From the NCBI RefSeq assembly GCF_016650695.1, contig NZ_JAEKFH010000004.1, positions 248,001-312,000 of the forward strand: DNA of 64,000 bases, given 5' to 3'. The DNA is from Pseudomonas sp. TH41 (GTDB lineage Bacteria > Pseudomonadota > Gammaproteobacteria > Pseudomonadales > Pseudomonadaceae). The position numbers and the translations under genes are program-made. The number at the start of each line of letters is the position of its first letter. The first letter of the stretch is position 1. This document shows positions 1 through 8,012 of the stretch, piece by piece. The notes under the pieces are model-generated. The model had not been told where the DNA came from. It ran no database searches and saw only the letters and a program-made list of their open reading frames with translations.

Positions 1-2
1 AA

Positions 3-122
3 TTGCGGTGCGGCAAGCTGATCGCCGACGTGGCGCTGGAAGCGGGGTTTGCTGATCAGGCGCATTTCCAACGGGCGTTCAAACAACACCTGGCGGCGAC
101 ACCGGGGCAGTATCGCGGCTGA
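3..122 (+). CDS. AraC-family regulator, C-terminal end (partial)
   Basis: The frame is open from base 3 and encodes the last 39 residues of an AraC/XylS-type activator. It contains the end of the second helix-turn-helix: IADVALEAGFADQAHFQRAFKQHLAATPGQYR. The pattern A..aGF.dqshF.R.FK...G.tPgqYR is the family signature of the DNA-binding domain. The N-terminal effector domain lies outside the window, so the inducer cannot be guessed. Confidence 0.85.
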   Translation: MRCGKLIADVALEAGFADQAHFQRAFKQHLAATPGQYRG

Positions 123-156
123 GGCCAGGACACCCACCCTGTGGCTAGAAGCGATC

Positions 157-305
157 TGTGGTGAGGAGGTTTATCGGAACGCCGCACCGCCCCGTTGGGC
201 TGCGAAGCGGCCCTCCTTTTTTCCAGTTACACCGCATCCAATGGATTACGACGGCTTCGCCGCCGAACGGGGCGGTGCGGCGTTCCGATAAACCCCCTCG
301 CCACA
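157..305. repeat. Long inverted repeat (BIME-like) after the AraC gene
   Basis: Two arms of about 40 bases (157-196 and 266-305) are near-perfect inverted copies of each other around a 69-base loop. The arm core reads TTATCGGAACGCCGCACCGC. It lies between the convergent ends of the AraC and LysE genes, where it could act as a bidirectional terminator or mRNA-stabilising structure. The arms resemble intergenic repeats common in P. fluorescens genomes; that family link is from memory. Confidence 0.8.
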
Positions 306-312
306 GAAGCGT

Positions 313-900
313 CTAAGGCAGGAGTAAATAGATCGCGCTGACCGCCAACAACAACGCCATGCCCCGGTTGAACAGGCGCATGCCCGCTGGGTTGCTCAAG
401 TAGCCACGCAAAAAAGTCCCGGCGTAGGCCCAGCAGCCAACGGACACGTAGCAGATCACCAGGTACACCGCAGCAAACTGCCACACCAGCCGCGCTTCGC
501 CGTCAGCGACGAAGGCGCCCATTCCCGCCACACAGGCCAGCCAGGCTTTCGGGTTGAGCCATTGCATCACTGCGCCGTACACCATCGACGGTGCCCGACC
601 CGGCTCTTTTGTATCGAGGCGTCCATCGTCCGCCGCCAGTTTCCAGGCCATGAACAACAAGAACGCCACACCCGCCAGTTGCACCACCCGCGTCAGCGAC
701 GGCCATCGCTGTAACACCTCATGCAAGCCCAACCCCATCAGCACCAACAGCAGCACAAAACCCAGCGTCGCGCCTGCGACATGCCGTTGACTGGCGCGAA
801 AACCAAATTGCGCGCCCGAACTCAACGCCACAATGTTCACCGGCCCCGGCGTAATCGAAGCCACCAGCGCAAACGCCGCCATCGACATCATCAGACTCAT
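313..900 (-). CDS. LysE/RhtB-family amino acid exporter
   Basis: The 195-residue protein has the LysE/RhtB layout: an N-terminal membrane helix followed by ASITPGPVNIVALSSGAQFGFRASQRHVAGATLGF, which carries the family's TPGP motif. Five to six hydrophobic segments follow, and it ends in AVSAIYLLLP. Members export amino acids or related metabolites across the inner membrane in exchange for protons. The length is normal for the family (about 200). A short LysE-like start lies divergently at 1128. The substrate cannot be told from sequence. Confidence 0.88.
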   Translation of the reverse strand: MSLMMSMAAFALVASITPGPVNIVALSSGAQFGFRASQRHVAGATLGFVLLLVLMGLGLHEVLQRWPSLTRVVQLAGVAFLLFMAWKLAADDGRLDTKEPGRAPSMVYGAVMQWLNPKAWLACVAGMGAFVADGEARLVWQFAAVYLVICYVSVGCWAYAGTFLRGYLSNPAGMRLFNRGMALLLAVSAIYLLLP

Positions 901-1127
901 CGCACACCTTCTTCAATTCAGTGAAATCAGCACCCAAGGTAGGGGGCGCGTGACGCTGCGTATTGAAGAAAACTGCCCAAGGCGATCGACACGCGTGAAA
1001 CAGGTACGGCACCCTGTTTTTTCGACGAGCGATGGGCAAGTGTACGGTGACTTCTGGCACCCGCTAGATGGGCCGAACGACCCGCTTTCCGTGATAAAAA
1101 TACGCATCTTGTATCAGGAGCCCCGTC

Positions 1128-1262
1128 ATGGATCTCGCCACTCTCACGCTCTTTCTCCCGGCCCATTGTGGCGCGCGGCCCCGGGGGCGGAAACGTGGTA
1201 GCGAGTGCGCTGGTGGGAAGACTGGCGTTGGCGCGCCAGGAGTTTCTGGTGGCGGCCGGTAA
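1128..1262 (+). pseudogene. Possible broken LysE-family gene start
   Basis: A good ribosome site (AGGAG, seven bases ahead) precedes ATG. The first residues, MDLATLTLFLPA, are those expected of a second LysE-family exporter. The frame then loses all similarity and stops after 44 codons. In another frame the following bases read ALVGRLALARQEFLVAAGKPN. I read this as the start of a deleted exporter gene joined to unrelated sequence. A genuine short peptide is possible, but nothing supports a function. Confidence 0.35.
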
Positions 1263-1317
1263 GCCTAACGATTGGCTATGTAAACTTTATTGATAGACCG
1301 CATTCGGCTGTGGACGA

Positions 1318-2055
1318 TCAGAAGCGTCTTTGAATCAGGGGAGATTTAACATTCGGAAGAAGCCGATCACTTTCCCTCTTGACCACTGCATAACACTCGC
1401 AACAAAGTTCCTCGAGTTTCGGTCGGTCCAGCACCGTGATGTGCCCTCGGCTGTACTCGATCACACCGAGCTTCTGCAATTTCCCAGCGGCGTCAGTGAC
1501 GCCTTCTCGCCGCACGCCAAGCATGTTGGCGATAAGCTCTTGGGTCATTGTCAATTGATTACTCGGCAAGCGGTCCAGTGACAGCAGAAGCCAACGGCAT
1601 AGCTGCTGGTCGACCGAGTGATGGCGGTTGCAAACCGCCGTTTGTGCCATTTGAGTGATCAGCGCCTGAGTGTACCGCAGCAAAAGTAGCATCAGTTCTC
1701 CGTGACGACTGAACTCACTTTTCAGTTGCTGCCCCTTCAGCCGGTATGCATGGCCAGCGCTCTGCACGATGGCCCGGCTCGGAGTGCTTTCGCCGCCCAT
1801 GAACACGGCTAGACCAATCAGCCCCTCGTTGCCCACCACGGAGATTTCCGCCGAGGCGCCGTCTTCCATCACGTAAAGCAGAGAGACGATGGAGTCCGTA
1901 GGGAAGTAGACATGCTGCAAGGTATCCCCGGATTCATACACGACCTTACCCAACGGTAAGAATACCAACTCTAACTGGGGGGTCAGACGCGCTTGCACTT
2001 CGGCGGGCATGGCAGCCAGCAGGTGATTCTGCATGGGGTGAGACAAATCGGACAT
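1318..2055 (-). CDS. Crp/Fnr-family transcriptional regulator
   Basis: The 245-residue protein has an N-terminal cyclic-nucleotide-binding-like beta-barrel (about residues 20-135: LPLGKVVYESGDTLQHVYFPTDSIVSLLYVMEDG). A Crp-type winged helix follows near residues 145-215, with LTMTQELIANMLGVRREGVTDAAGKLQ as helix-turn-helix. There is no Fnr-type cysteine cluster at the N-terminus, so direct oxygen sensing by an iron-sulfur cluster is unlikely. The frame can also start at GTG 2064; I chose ATG 2055, which has GGTGA seven bases upstream. Such regulators often control stress or anaerobic genes in pseudomonads; the target here is unknown. Confidence 0.88.
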   Translation of the reverse strand: MSDLSHPMQNHLLAAMPAEVQARLTPQLELVFLPLGKVVYESGDTLQHVYFPTDSIVSLLYVMEDGASAEISVVGNEGLIGLAVFMGGESTPSRAIVQSAGHAYRLKGQQLKSEFSRHGELMLLLLRYTQALITQMAQTAVCNRHHSVDQQLCRWLLLSLDRLPSNQLTMTQELIANMLGVRREGVTDAAGKLQKLGVIEYSRGHITVLDRPKLEELCCECYAVVKRESDRLLPNVKSPLIQRRF

Positions 2056-2377
2056 GGGCTTCACCAGTGAGGGGGCGTGTCTGCGAAAGGTCTTCCTCTA
2101 ATAAGGATAGACCCACTAGCCAAGTATCTTAGGACATCAGCAGCCCCTCCCCTCCATATCGTCAGCGCCTAGGCGCGACAACGCACCGACACCAAATACA
2201 TCCGCAATCACTGTGTGAATTCCAGCCCAACGCCATGGTGCGCGGCCCAAAAGACTCAAGAGCTAATCAGGAACGGAGCTATGTGTGCTGCCGAACAGAA
2301 CTGCGAGCAAAGGTGCCGTATCTTGTATTTGCAATACCTTGGTGTCGCAATCCCGTTCAGTTTGAGAGGTGGATTTC
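2056..2377. other. Intergenic region between the Crp/Fnr gene and a small peptide gene
   Basis: No coding pattern or stable hairpin was recognised in these roughly 320 bases. They must hold the promoters of the divergent Crp/Fnr regulator and of the 24-residue membrane peptide at 2378. No clear -35/-10 pair could be picked out by eye. Confidence 0.4.
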
Positions 2378-2452
2378 ATGAGCAGCATCGTCTACATCGT
2401 CGGGGCAGTTGTGATCGCCCTGTTTGTCCTGTCGGTCCTCGGGCTTCGATAG
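2378..2452 (+). CDS. Small hydrophobic membrane peptide (24 aa)
   Basis: ATG at 2378 is preceded by GAGAGGTGG, a good ribosome site. The peptide is MSSIVYIVGAVVIALFVLSV plus LGLR: one transmembrane helix ending in a single arginine, giving a predicted inner-membrane topology. The pattern (short Met-Ser start, helix, G-L-R end) looks like a small membrane protein I believe is widespread in Pseudomonas, although its role is unknown. The gene stands alone. Confidence 0.6.
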   Translation: MSSIVYIVGAVVIALFVLSVLGLR

Positions 2453-2812
2453 GTTCGAAGACCATCTTTATTCATCGTTTGTGTTTTATTTCCCTGACGT
2501 GGACGTTCGCCTCATCACCATTCCTTCGATGATGGCACGGGCGTCACCCGCCCCACGACGTTGCCGACATCGTCCGCAACCTGCTGCCGGTTAACGCCAA
2601 CGTTAGAGAATGGCCGCTTCACGCCCTGAGGAAGTCAGTCAACCTTGATCAAGGTTCTTGAGCAGCGGTGAAAGCGCCTTTTTTTGCGTGCACATGCACC
2701 GCTGGTTTGCCGAACCCCGGGGCAAGCGGATGTTCAACCGTTGCTGCGCAGGGTTGTTGTCGGCGGCGGCTTCGGTGTTGCTGATGGCGCGCCGGGCCTG
2801 AACCAAGCACCC
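2453..2812. other. Gene-poor stretch before ada
   Basis: No convincing gene. The short open frames here, on both strands, have no ribosome sites or recognisable motifs and run into the REP repeat at 2813. It could be the remains of a deleted gene, but nothing identifiable survives. Confidence 0.4.
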
Positions 2813-2933
2813 TGTAGGAGCTGCCGAAGGCTGCGATCTTTTGATCTTGATTTTGATTTTGATTGCGCCGATCAAGATCAAGATCAAGATCAAGATCAAG
2901 ATCAAAAGATCGCAGCCTTCGGCAGCTCCTACA
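2813..2933. repeat. REP inverted pair with a hexanucleotide microsatellite in its loop
   Basis: Outer arms (GTAGGAGCTGCCGAAGGC followed by TGCGATCTTTTGATC, and its inverse ending at 2933) are a standard Pseudomonas REP pair. The loop is unusual. From 2870 to 2905 there are six perfect tandem copies of GATCAA, and the left side (about 2842-2864) has degenerate inverse copies (TTGATT/TTGATC). The hairpin stem is therefore extended by simple-sequence DNA that can change length by slippage. It lies 86 bases upstream of ada. Confidence 0.9.
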
Positions 2934-3018
2934 CAAAAAACGGCGACAAGGTGACAGGCGGGAATTCGCTGTCGATTTTCCGGTGGAGGCTGGCCATGTC
3001 GCGATCTATGCTGCGCCC

Positions 3019-4101
3019 ATGAACCTACAAAACGCTTTGCTTCCGCCCCACGCCGAGATGGTTCGCGCCATGCTCGAACGAGACACCGCCTACGAGGGGG
3101 TGTTCTTTACCGCGGTCAAAACCACCGGCATCTTCTGCCGTCCCAGCTGCACGGCGCGCAAACCCAAACCCGAGAACGTCGAGTTCTTCGCCCACGCGGA
3201 CGAGTGCCTGTCAGCTGGTTATCGCGCCTGCCTGCGATGCAAGCCGCTGGACGCAGCCGCCATCGCCCCGGACTGGGTACAGCGGCTGCTCAAGTCGGTG
3301 GAGGCCGATCCGGACCTGCGCTGGACCGACGCCCAGCTGCTGGCCGAGGGTGTCGAACCGCTGAAACTGCGCCGCTGGTTCAAGCAGCATTTCGGCATGA
3401 CCTTTCACGCCTGGCTGCGCACCCGGCGTCTCGGCATGGCCCTGGGTGGGATTAAACAGGGTGATTCTATCGACGCCGCCGCGTTCGACTCCGGCTACGA
3501 ATCCCTCAGCGGTTTTCGCGATGCGTTTCAAAAGTCCTTCCACATCACGCCGGGGCGGGCAGCTAACAGCGAGCCGCTGCTGTTCACGCGCCTGACCACA
3601 CCGCTGGGGCCGATGATCGCCATGGCGGAGCGACGCGGACTGGTGCTGCTGGAGTTTCTTGACCGGCCAGCGCTGACCCGGGAAGTCGAGGCACTCCAGA
3701 GCCGTCATGGCTATGCCGTCGCGCCGGGGCATAACGCTCACTTGCAGCAGATCGAAGTGGAGCTTGCGCAGTACTTCGCCGGTAAGTTGACTGAGTTCAA
3801 CGTCCCACTGCATTTGCCCGGCAGCGAATTTTCCCGGCAGGTCTGGGCCGAACTGGCGAAGATTCCGTACGGCCAGACCAGCACCTACGGCACCATCGCC
3901 GCCCTGCTGGGCAAACCCGGCGCGAGCCGCGCCGTCGGTCTGGCCAACGGGCACAACCGCCTTTCGATTGTCGTGCCCTGCCACCGGGTGATCGGTGCAG
4001 ATGGCTCGTTGACCGGCTATGGTGGAGGACAACCGCGCGAGGCGTTTCTGCTCAGGCTGGAAAATGCGGCGGTTCAGGTCACTCGACAACTGGCTTTCTG
4101 A
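3019..4101 (+). CDS. ada: Ada: methylation-sensing activator / O6-methylguanine-DNA methyltransferase
   Basis: The 360-residue protein has the full Ada layout. It begins with the zinc-binding methyl-phosphotriester domain, with Cys40, Cys44, Cys71 and Cys74, equivalent to E. coli 38/42/69/72. An AraC-type helix-turn-helix follows (about 95-175), then a methyltransferase domain with the acceptor Cys321 in VVPCHRVIG. Methylation of the first cysteine turns it into an activator of repair genes. A longer frame from 2863 would only add Arg-Ser repeats read from the microsatellite, so ATG 3019 is the start. The two genes downstream are on the same strand with short gaps, forming an adaptive-response operon. 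Confidence 0.96.
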   Translation: MNLQNALLPPHAEMVRAMLERDTAYEGVFFTAVKTTGIFCRPSCTARKPKPENVEFFAHADECLSAGYRACLRCKPLDAAAIAPDWVQRLLKSVEADPDLRWTDAQLLAEGVEPLKLRRWFKQHFGMTFHAWLRTRRLGMALGGIKQGDSIDAAAFDSGYESLSGFRDAFQKSFHITPGRAANSEPLLFTRLTTPLGPMIAMAERRGLVLLEFLDRPALTREVEALQSRHGYAVAPGHNAHLQQIEVELAQYFAGKLTEFNVPLHLPGSEFSRQVWAELAKIPYGQTSTYGTIAALLGKPGASRAVGLANGHNRLSIVVPCHRVIGADGSLTGYGGGQPREAFLLRLENAAVQVTRQLAF

Positions 4102-4134
4102 TCACCTCGTACATTTCATAAGGATGGAAATTCG

Positions 4135-4947
4135 ATGGACAGGCTCGACCAGCAATTCCACACACTGCATCAGGACGGCTTACTGATGCTCACCAACGTC
4201 GCCGATGCCACCGGAGCGCGACTGGTAGAGCAACTCGGCAACAAAGCCGTTGCCACCAGCAGCGCCGCAGTCGCCTGGGTTCATGGTTATCCGGATGGCA
4301 ATGCCCTGCCCCTCGAACGCTTGGTATCGACGGTCGAATCCATCGCCCGGTTGATCTCGGTGCCGTTGACCGTGGACATCGAGGCCGGTTATTCCGATGA
4401 CCTGGCGCGGGTGGCCGAAGTCATCGAGGCCGTGATCGCTGCCGGCGCTGTCGGGATCAATATCGAGGACGGTGCAGCCGCGCCCGAGTTGCTGGTGCGC
4501 AAGATCGACATCGCCCGTCAGGTTGCCGACCGTCGTGGCGTAAAGCTGTTCATCAATGCCCGCACCGACGTGTACCTCAAGAACCTGGTTCCCGCTGAAG
4601 ACCGGGTAGCAGAGACGCTCAAGCGCGCCGCGTTGTATCAGGCGGCCGGTGCCGACGGGCTATTTGCCGCGGGCGTCACGGCGGAATATGAAATCGCAGC
4701 ACTGTGCCAGGGCACCCCGCTGCCGGTGAACGTCCTCGGCTTACCGGGTTTGCCATCGCCTGAAGCATTGAAAGCGCTGGGCGTACGGCGTTTGAGCGCC
4801 GGATCGGGCATCGCCGAGTTTCTTTACGGCGCCATGGTGTCCGTGACCAAAAGCTTTCTGCAGACCGGCAAACTCGACAGCAGCGGTCTCAAGGCCTTGA
4901 CGTATGGGGAAATCAACGCCCTGCTCAAGCCTGCCGGGAAAGCCTGA
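4135..4947 (+). CDS. Isocitrate lyase / PEP mutase-family protein
   Basis: The 270-residue protein belongs to the isocitrate lyase/phosphoenolpyruvate mutase superfamily. VPLTVDIEAGYSDD carries the metal-binding Asp and the following Glu/Gly. GAVGINIEDG and LFINARTDVY match later barrel strands. Members make or break C-C or C-P bonds next to a carboxylate. It starts 33 bases after ada behind AAGGATGG and ends six bases before the glycosylase gene, so it is the middle gene of the repair operon. The lyase KKCGH motif is absent, so it is not a true isocitrate lyase. Why such an enzyme sits in a DNA-repair operon is not clear. Confidence 0.88.
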   Translation: MDRLDQQFHTLHQDGLLMLTNVADATGARLVEQLGNKAVATSSAAVAWVHGYPDGNALPLERLVSTVESIARLISVPLTVDIEAGYSDDLARVAEVIEAVIAAGAVGINIEDGAAAPELLVRKIDIARQVADRRGVKLFINARTDVYLKNLVPAEDRVAETLKRAALYQAAGADGLFAAGVTAEYEIAALCQGTPLPVNVLGLPGLPSPEALKALGVRRLSAGSGIAEFLYGAMVSVTKSFLQTGKLDSSGLKALTYGEINALLKPAGKA

Positions 4948-4952
4948 TCTCC

Positions 4953-5570
4953 ATGCCTGATCCTTATCTGGCCGCGACCGAGTTTCTGTCGTCCATCGAT
5001 GAAGATTGGCGTCGCCACATCGCCGTGATCGGCCCCTGCCTGCATCAGCCGCATGCGGCGCGCGATCCTTATGAGTCTTTGGTGCGGGCGATTGCTTATC
5101 AGCAGCTGCACGCAAAGGCCGGGGATGCGATTGTCGGTCGGCTGCTGGCGTTGTTTCCATCGGCAGCGTTTCCGCGACCTGAGCAGATTTTGGCGACAGA
5201 CGTTGACCGGATGCGCAGTTGCGGCTTTTCGGCGAGCAAGATCGTGACCATTCAGGGCATCGCCCGGGCCGCGCTGGACGCTGTGGTGCCGGATTACGCC
5301 ACCGCGCTGGCCATGGAAGATGAGGCGCTGATCGAGCGGCTGATCACCTTGCGCGGGGTTGGGCGCTGGACGGTTGAGATGTTGCTGATCTATAGCCTGG
5401 AGCGGCCGGATATTTTACCGGCCGATGACTTTGGCGTGCGCGAGGGGTATCGGCGGCTGAAGGGGTTGGAGATGCAGCCGACGCGTAAGCAGATGGTCGA
5501 GATCGGGGTGGCGTGGAGTCCGTTTCGGACGGTGGCTGCGTGGTATTTGTGGCGGGTGCCTAACCGGTAG
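4953..5570 (+). CDS. AlkA-type DNA-3-methyladenine glycosylase
   Basis: The 205-residue protein has the helix-hairpin-helix and Gly/Pro-Asp loop of the base-excision glycosylases. The hairpin is LITLRGVGRWTVEMLLIYSL and the catalytic Asp lies in PDILPADDFGVREGYRR. It removes 3-methyladenine and related alkylated bases. It is shorter than E. coli AlkA (282) because it lacks the N-terminal domain, as is usual for the pseudomonad short form. It is the last gene of the ada operon, and a REP pair follows. The Ada association supports induction by alkylation. Confidence 0.92.
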   Translation: MPDPYLAATEFLSSIDEDWRRHIAVIGPCLHQPHAARDPYESLVRAIAYQQLHAKAGDAIVGRLLALFPSAAFPRPEQILATDVDRMRSCGFSASKIVTIQGIARAALDAVVPDYATALAMEDEALIERLITLRGVGRWTVEMLLIYSLERPDILPADDFGVREGYRRLKGLEMQPTRKQMVEIGVAWSPFRTVAAWYLWRVPNR

Positions 5571-5586
5571 ACCGCGTTATCGTTCA

Positions 5587-5666
5587 TCGCGAGCAAGCCC
5601 GCTCCCACATTTAACCGAGTTCCCCCATAACGACTCGGTCCAGAGTGGGAGCGGGCTTGCTCGCGA
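5587..5666. repeat. REP inverted pair
   Basis: Arms of 21 bases (TCGCGAGCAAGCCCGCTCCC and its inverse) at 5587-5607 and 5646-5666. It sits between the convergent glycosylase and binding-protein genes, and probably shields their 3' ends. Confidence 0.9.
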
Positions 5667-5702
5667 AGGCGATATCACATCCAACACATCACTCACAGCC
5701 AA

Positions 5703-6803
5703 TCACAACCCCGACTTCAACCGACTGAACGCCCGAATCAAAGCCCGGTTAAAATCCTTCCCGTTGTCATTCTTGCTATACAACGAGGCGCGAACCTCAG
5801 CCGTTGGGTACGTCCCCGGATCATTGCGAATCGCCGGGTCAATCAAGCCATCCGCCGCCGTAATCGCGTTGGCGTAATGAATGGTGTCGGTGATGGGCGC
5901 TATCACTTCAGGCGTCATCAGATAATCCATCAATGCCAACCCCGCCTGGGGATGCGGTGCATCCTTGGGAATAACCATGGCATCGAACCAGATCAATGTG
6001 CCTTCTTTCGGTATCCGATAGCTCAACGTGAACGGTTTGTTCGCAGCCGTAGCCTGCCCGGCGGCGATGGCCACGTTGCCGTTCCAGGACATCGCCACGC
6101 AGGTGTTGCCATTGGCCAGGTCGCTGATGTTCAGGTCGTTGTCGAAGTAGCGGATGTAGGGACGTATCTTCGCCAATTGCTGTTCGGCCAGTTTCAGGTC
6201 GTCGAGGCTCTGGCGGTTGATGTCCAGGCCCATGTACTTCATGACGCCGGCGAACACTTCGTTGGGATCGTTGAGCAGGCTGACCCCGCAATCAGCGAAT
6301 TTCGACACCACGGCCGGGTCGAATAGCATCGACCAACTGTCCCGCGGTGCATTGGGCAAACGTTTATTGATCGCCTCCTCTTGATACCCCACGCCCGTGG
6401 TGCCCCAGGCATAGATGCCGGCATAACGATTGCCTGGATCAAACACCGCCATGTGCTGACGGAATTCCTCGCCAACCCCGGCAAAGTGCGGGGTCTGCTT
6501 AGGGTCCCGGGCCTGGATCGCCCCACTCTGGATCGCCCGCGACAGGTGCTGCCCGGCGGTCAACACCAGGTCATAGCCGCTGCGGCCGGTGAGCAGTTTG
6601 GTCTCGACGGTTTCCAGGGAATCAAAGTGATCGGCGACCACATGAATGCCGGTTTGTTTCTCGAAGTTGGTCAAGGTATCCGGGGCCAGGTACTCGCCCC
6701 AGATGTACAGGTTCACCACCGGTTTGGCGGCGTCGGCGGCCTGCACACACAGGGGTGCAAGCACCAGCAATAACGCTTGAGTCAGTATGTGCAGGCGCAT
6801 CAT
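5703..6803 (-). CDS. Polyamine-type ABC transporter substrate-binding protein (PotF-like)
   Basis: The 366-residue protein has a signal peptide (MMRLHILTQALLLVLAPLCVQA|ADA). A type 2 periplasmic binding fold of the PotD/PotF group follows: VNLYIWGEYLAPDTLTNFEKQTGI near the N-terminus, then GYDLVLTAG, NGNVAIAAG and PKEGTLIWFDAMVIPKDA. The family captures putrescine or spermidine for an ABC importer. Its ATG overlaps the aguA stop by one base (TAATG), so the two are translationally coupled. No permease or ATPase genes are nearby, so it must borrow a transporter or act as a sensor. An alternative start one codon later is equally good. Confidence 0.88.
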   Translation of the reverse strand: MMRLHILTQALLLVLAPLCVQAADAAKPVVNLYIWGEYLAPDTLTNFEKQTGIHVVADHFDSLETVETKLLTGRSGYDLVLTAGQHLSRAIQSGAIQARDPKQTPHFAGVGEEFRQHMAVFDPGNRYAGIYAWGTTGVGYQEEAINKRLPNAPRDSWSMLFDPAVVSKFADCGVSLLNDPNEVFAGVMKYMGLDINRQSLDDLKLAEQQLAKIRPYIRYFDNDLNISDLANGNTCVAMSWNGNVAIAAGQATAANKPFTLSYRIPKEGTLIWFDAMVIPKDAPHPQAGLALMDYLMTPEVIAPITDTIHYANAITAADGLIDPAIRNDPGTYPTAEVRASLYSKNDNGKDFNRALIRAFSRLKSGL

Positions 6804-7918
6804 TACACTCCTTTGCCAGCGTATTGCGGCATGGTGATGCAGGCGACGTTGCCGCCACCCAAGAGGATTTCCCGGGAGTTTTCGATGCCGACGATTTTGT
6901 GGTTCGGGAACAGTTCGGCCAGGGTCGCCTGCGCCGCCTGATCCTGGCGATCGCCGAACAGTGGCACCACGATCGAGGTATTGCCGGCGTAATAGTTGAT
7001 GTACGACGCGCAGATTTTTGTTCCGGCCTGACGGGTGTGCGTACTGTCTTGCTGATCCAGGCCTTCGGCTTCTTCTGCGGTCCACTCCAGCACGTCCGGT
7101 TGCGGCAGTTTGTGCACGATCAGTTCGCGACCACGGCTGTCGCGGGTGCTGCGCAGGATGTCGTAGGCCTCCTGGTAGATTTCCCACTGCGGGTCATCGC
7201 GATTATCGGTCCATTGCAGCACCACTTCGCCGGGGCGCACGAAGCAAGCGAGATCATCGACGTGACCGTCGGTTTCATCAAACTTGCAGCCTCGTGGCAG
7301 CCAGATGATTTGCTCGGCACCGAGGTAATCGGTTAACCGGCGAGTGACTTCTTCTTTGCCCAGATGCTGATTGCGATTGCGGTTGAGCAGGCATTGCTCG
7401 GTCGTGAGGATGCTGCCTTGGCCGTCGCTCTGAATGCCGCCCATTTCGGCAATCAGCGGTGCGCGGTAGCGGTCGAAGCGCTCGATTTCAAGGATTTTGC
7501 TGGCGATCTGATCGTCTTTGTCCCACGGGTAATACAGACCACCGTCGAGGCCGCCGTAAGCGTTGAACTCGAAGTCGACGCCACGCACTTCACCGCTGTT
7601 GTCGTTGACCACGAAGCACGGGCCGCTGTCGCGGAACCACGTGTCATTGCAGGTCATTTCCACGACCCGCACCTGGGGTGGCAGCTGCCGGCGGGCGGTG
7701 GCGAATTGCGCGGCCGAGGCACACACGGTGACCGGTTCACTCTGAGAGATGGCGGTGACGATTTGCACCCAGACCTTCTGCGCAGGCTTGGCGCCGTTGC
7801 GCCACACGTCGGTGCGCTCCGGCCAGCCGAGCCAGCAGCCGGACTTGGTTTCGAATTCGCCGGGCAGGCGGAAACCGTCTTGTTTAGGAGTGGAATCGAG
7901 CAAACGTGCCATGGTCAA
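6803..7918 (-). CDS. aguA: Agmatine deiminase
   Basis: The 371-residue protein matches AguA (usual length about 368). The markers are GCWLGWPER near the N-terminus, NDTWFRDSGPCFVVN for the guanidine-binding region, and the nucleophilic cysteine in LLGGGNVACITMPQ. It hydrolyses agmatine to N-carbamoylputrescine and ammonia, the first step of putrescine formation from agmatine. The residue before the catalytic Cys is Ala where many members have His. It forms an operon with the downstream binding protein, and a LysR gene lies upstream on the same strand. The aguB partner is not in this window. Confidence 0.94.
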   Translation of the reverse strand: MTMARLLDSTPKQDGFRLPGEFETKSGCWLGWPERTDVWRNGAKPAQKVWVQIVTAISQSEPVTVCASAAQFATARRQLPPQVRVVEMTCNDTWFRDSGPCFVVNDNSGEVRGVDFEFNAYGGLDGGLYYPWDKDDQIASKILEIERFDRYRAPLIAEMGGIQSDGQGSILTTEQCLLNRNRNQHLGKEEVTRRLTDYLGAEQIIWLPRGCKFDETDGHVDDLACFVRPGEVVLQWTDNRDDPQWEIYQEAYDILRSTRDSRGRELIVHKLPQPDVLEWTAEEAEGLDQQDSTHTRQAGTKICASYINYYAGNTSIVVPLFGDRQDQAAQATLAELFPNHKIVGIENSREILLGGGNVACITMPQYAGKGV

Positions 7919-8012
7919 ACCTCATCAGCGGGGATTGGAATGACCACAGGCTAAGTGCGCGAGCGCCCAGCTCGCCAACGATGATTATTGCGCAATACTT
8001 GAATTCAACTCA

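Noticed and set aside
2870..2905. Tandem repeats as a possible CRISPR array
   Set aside because: Units are 6 bases with no spacers, and no cas genes are nearby. It is simple-sequence DNA within a REP pair.
2863..3018. N-terminal extension of Ada rich in Arg-Ser repeats
   Set aside because: It is only the GATCAA microsatellite read in frame. The Ada domain starts at ATG 3019, and cysteine numbering then matches E. coli.
5877..7954. Plus-strand frames over the agmatine operon
   Set aside because: They mirror the real minus-strand genes and have no ribosome sites or known domains.
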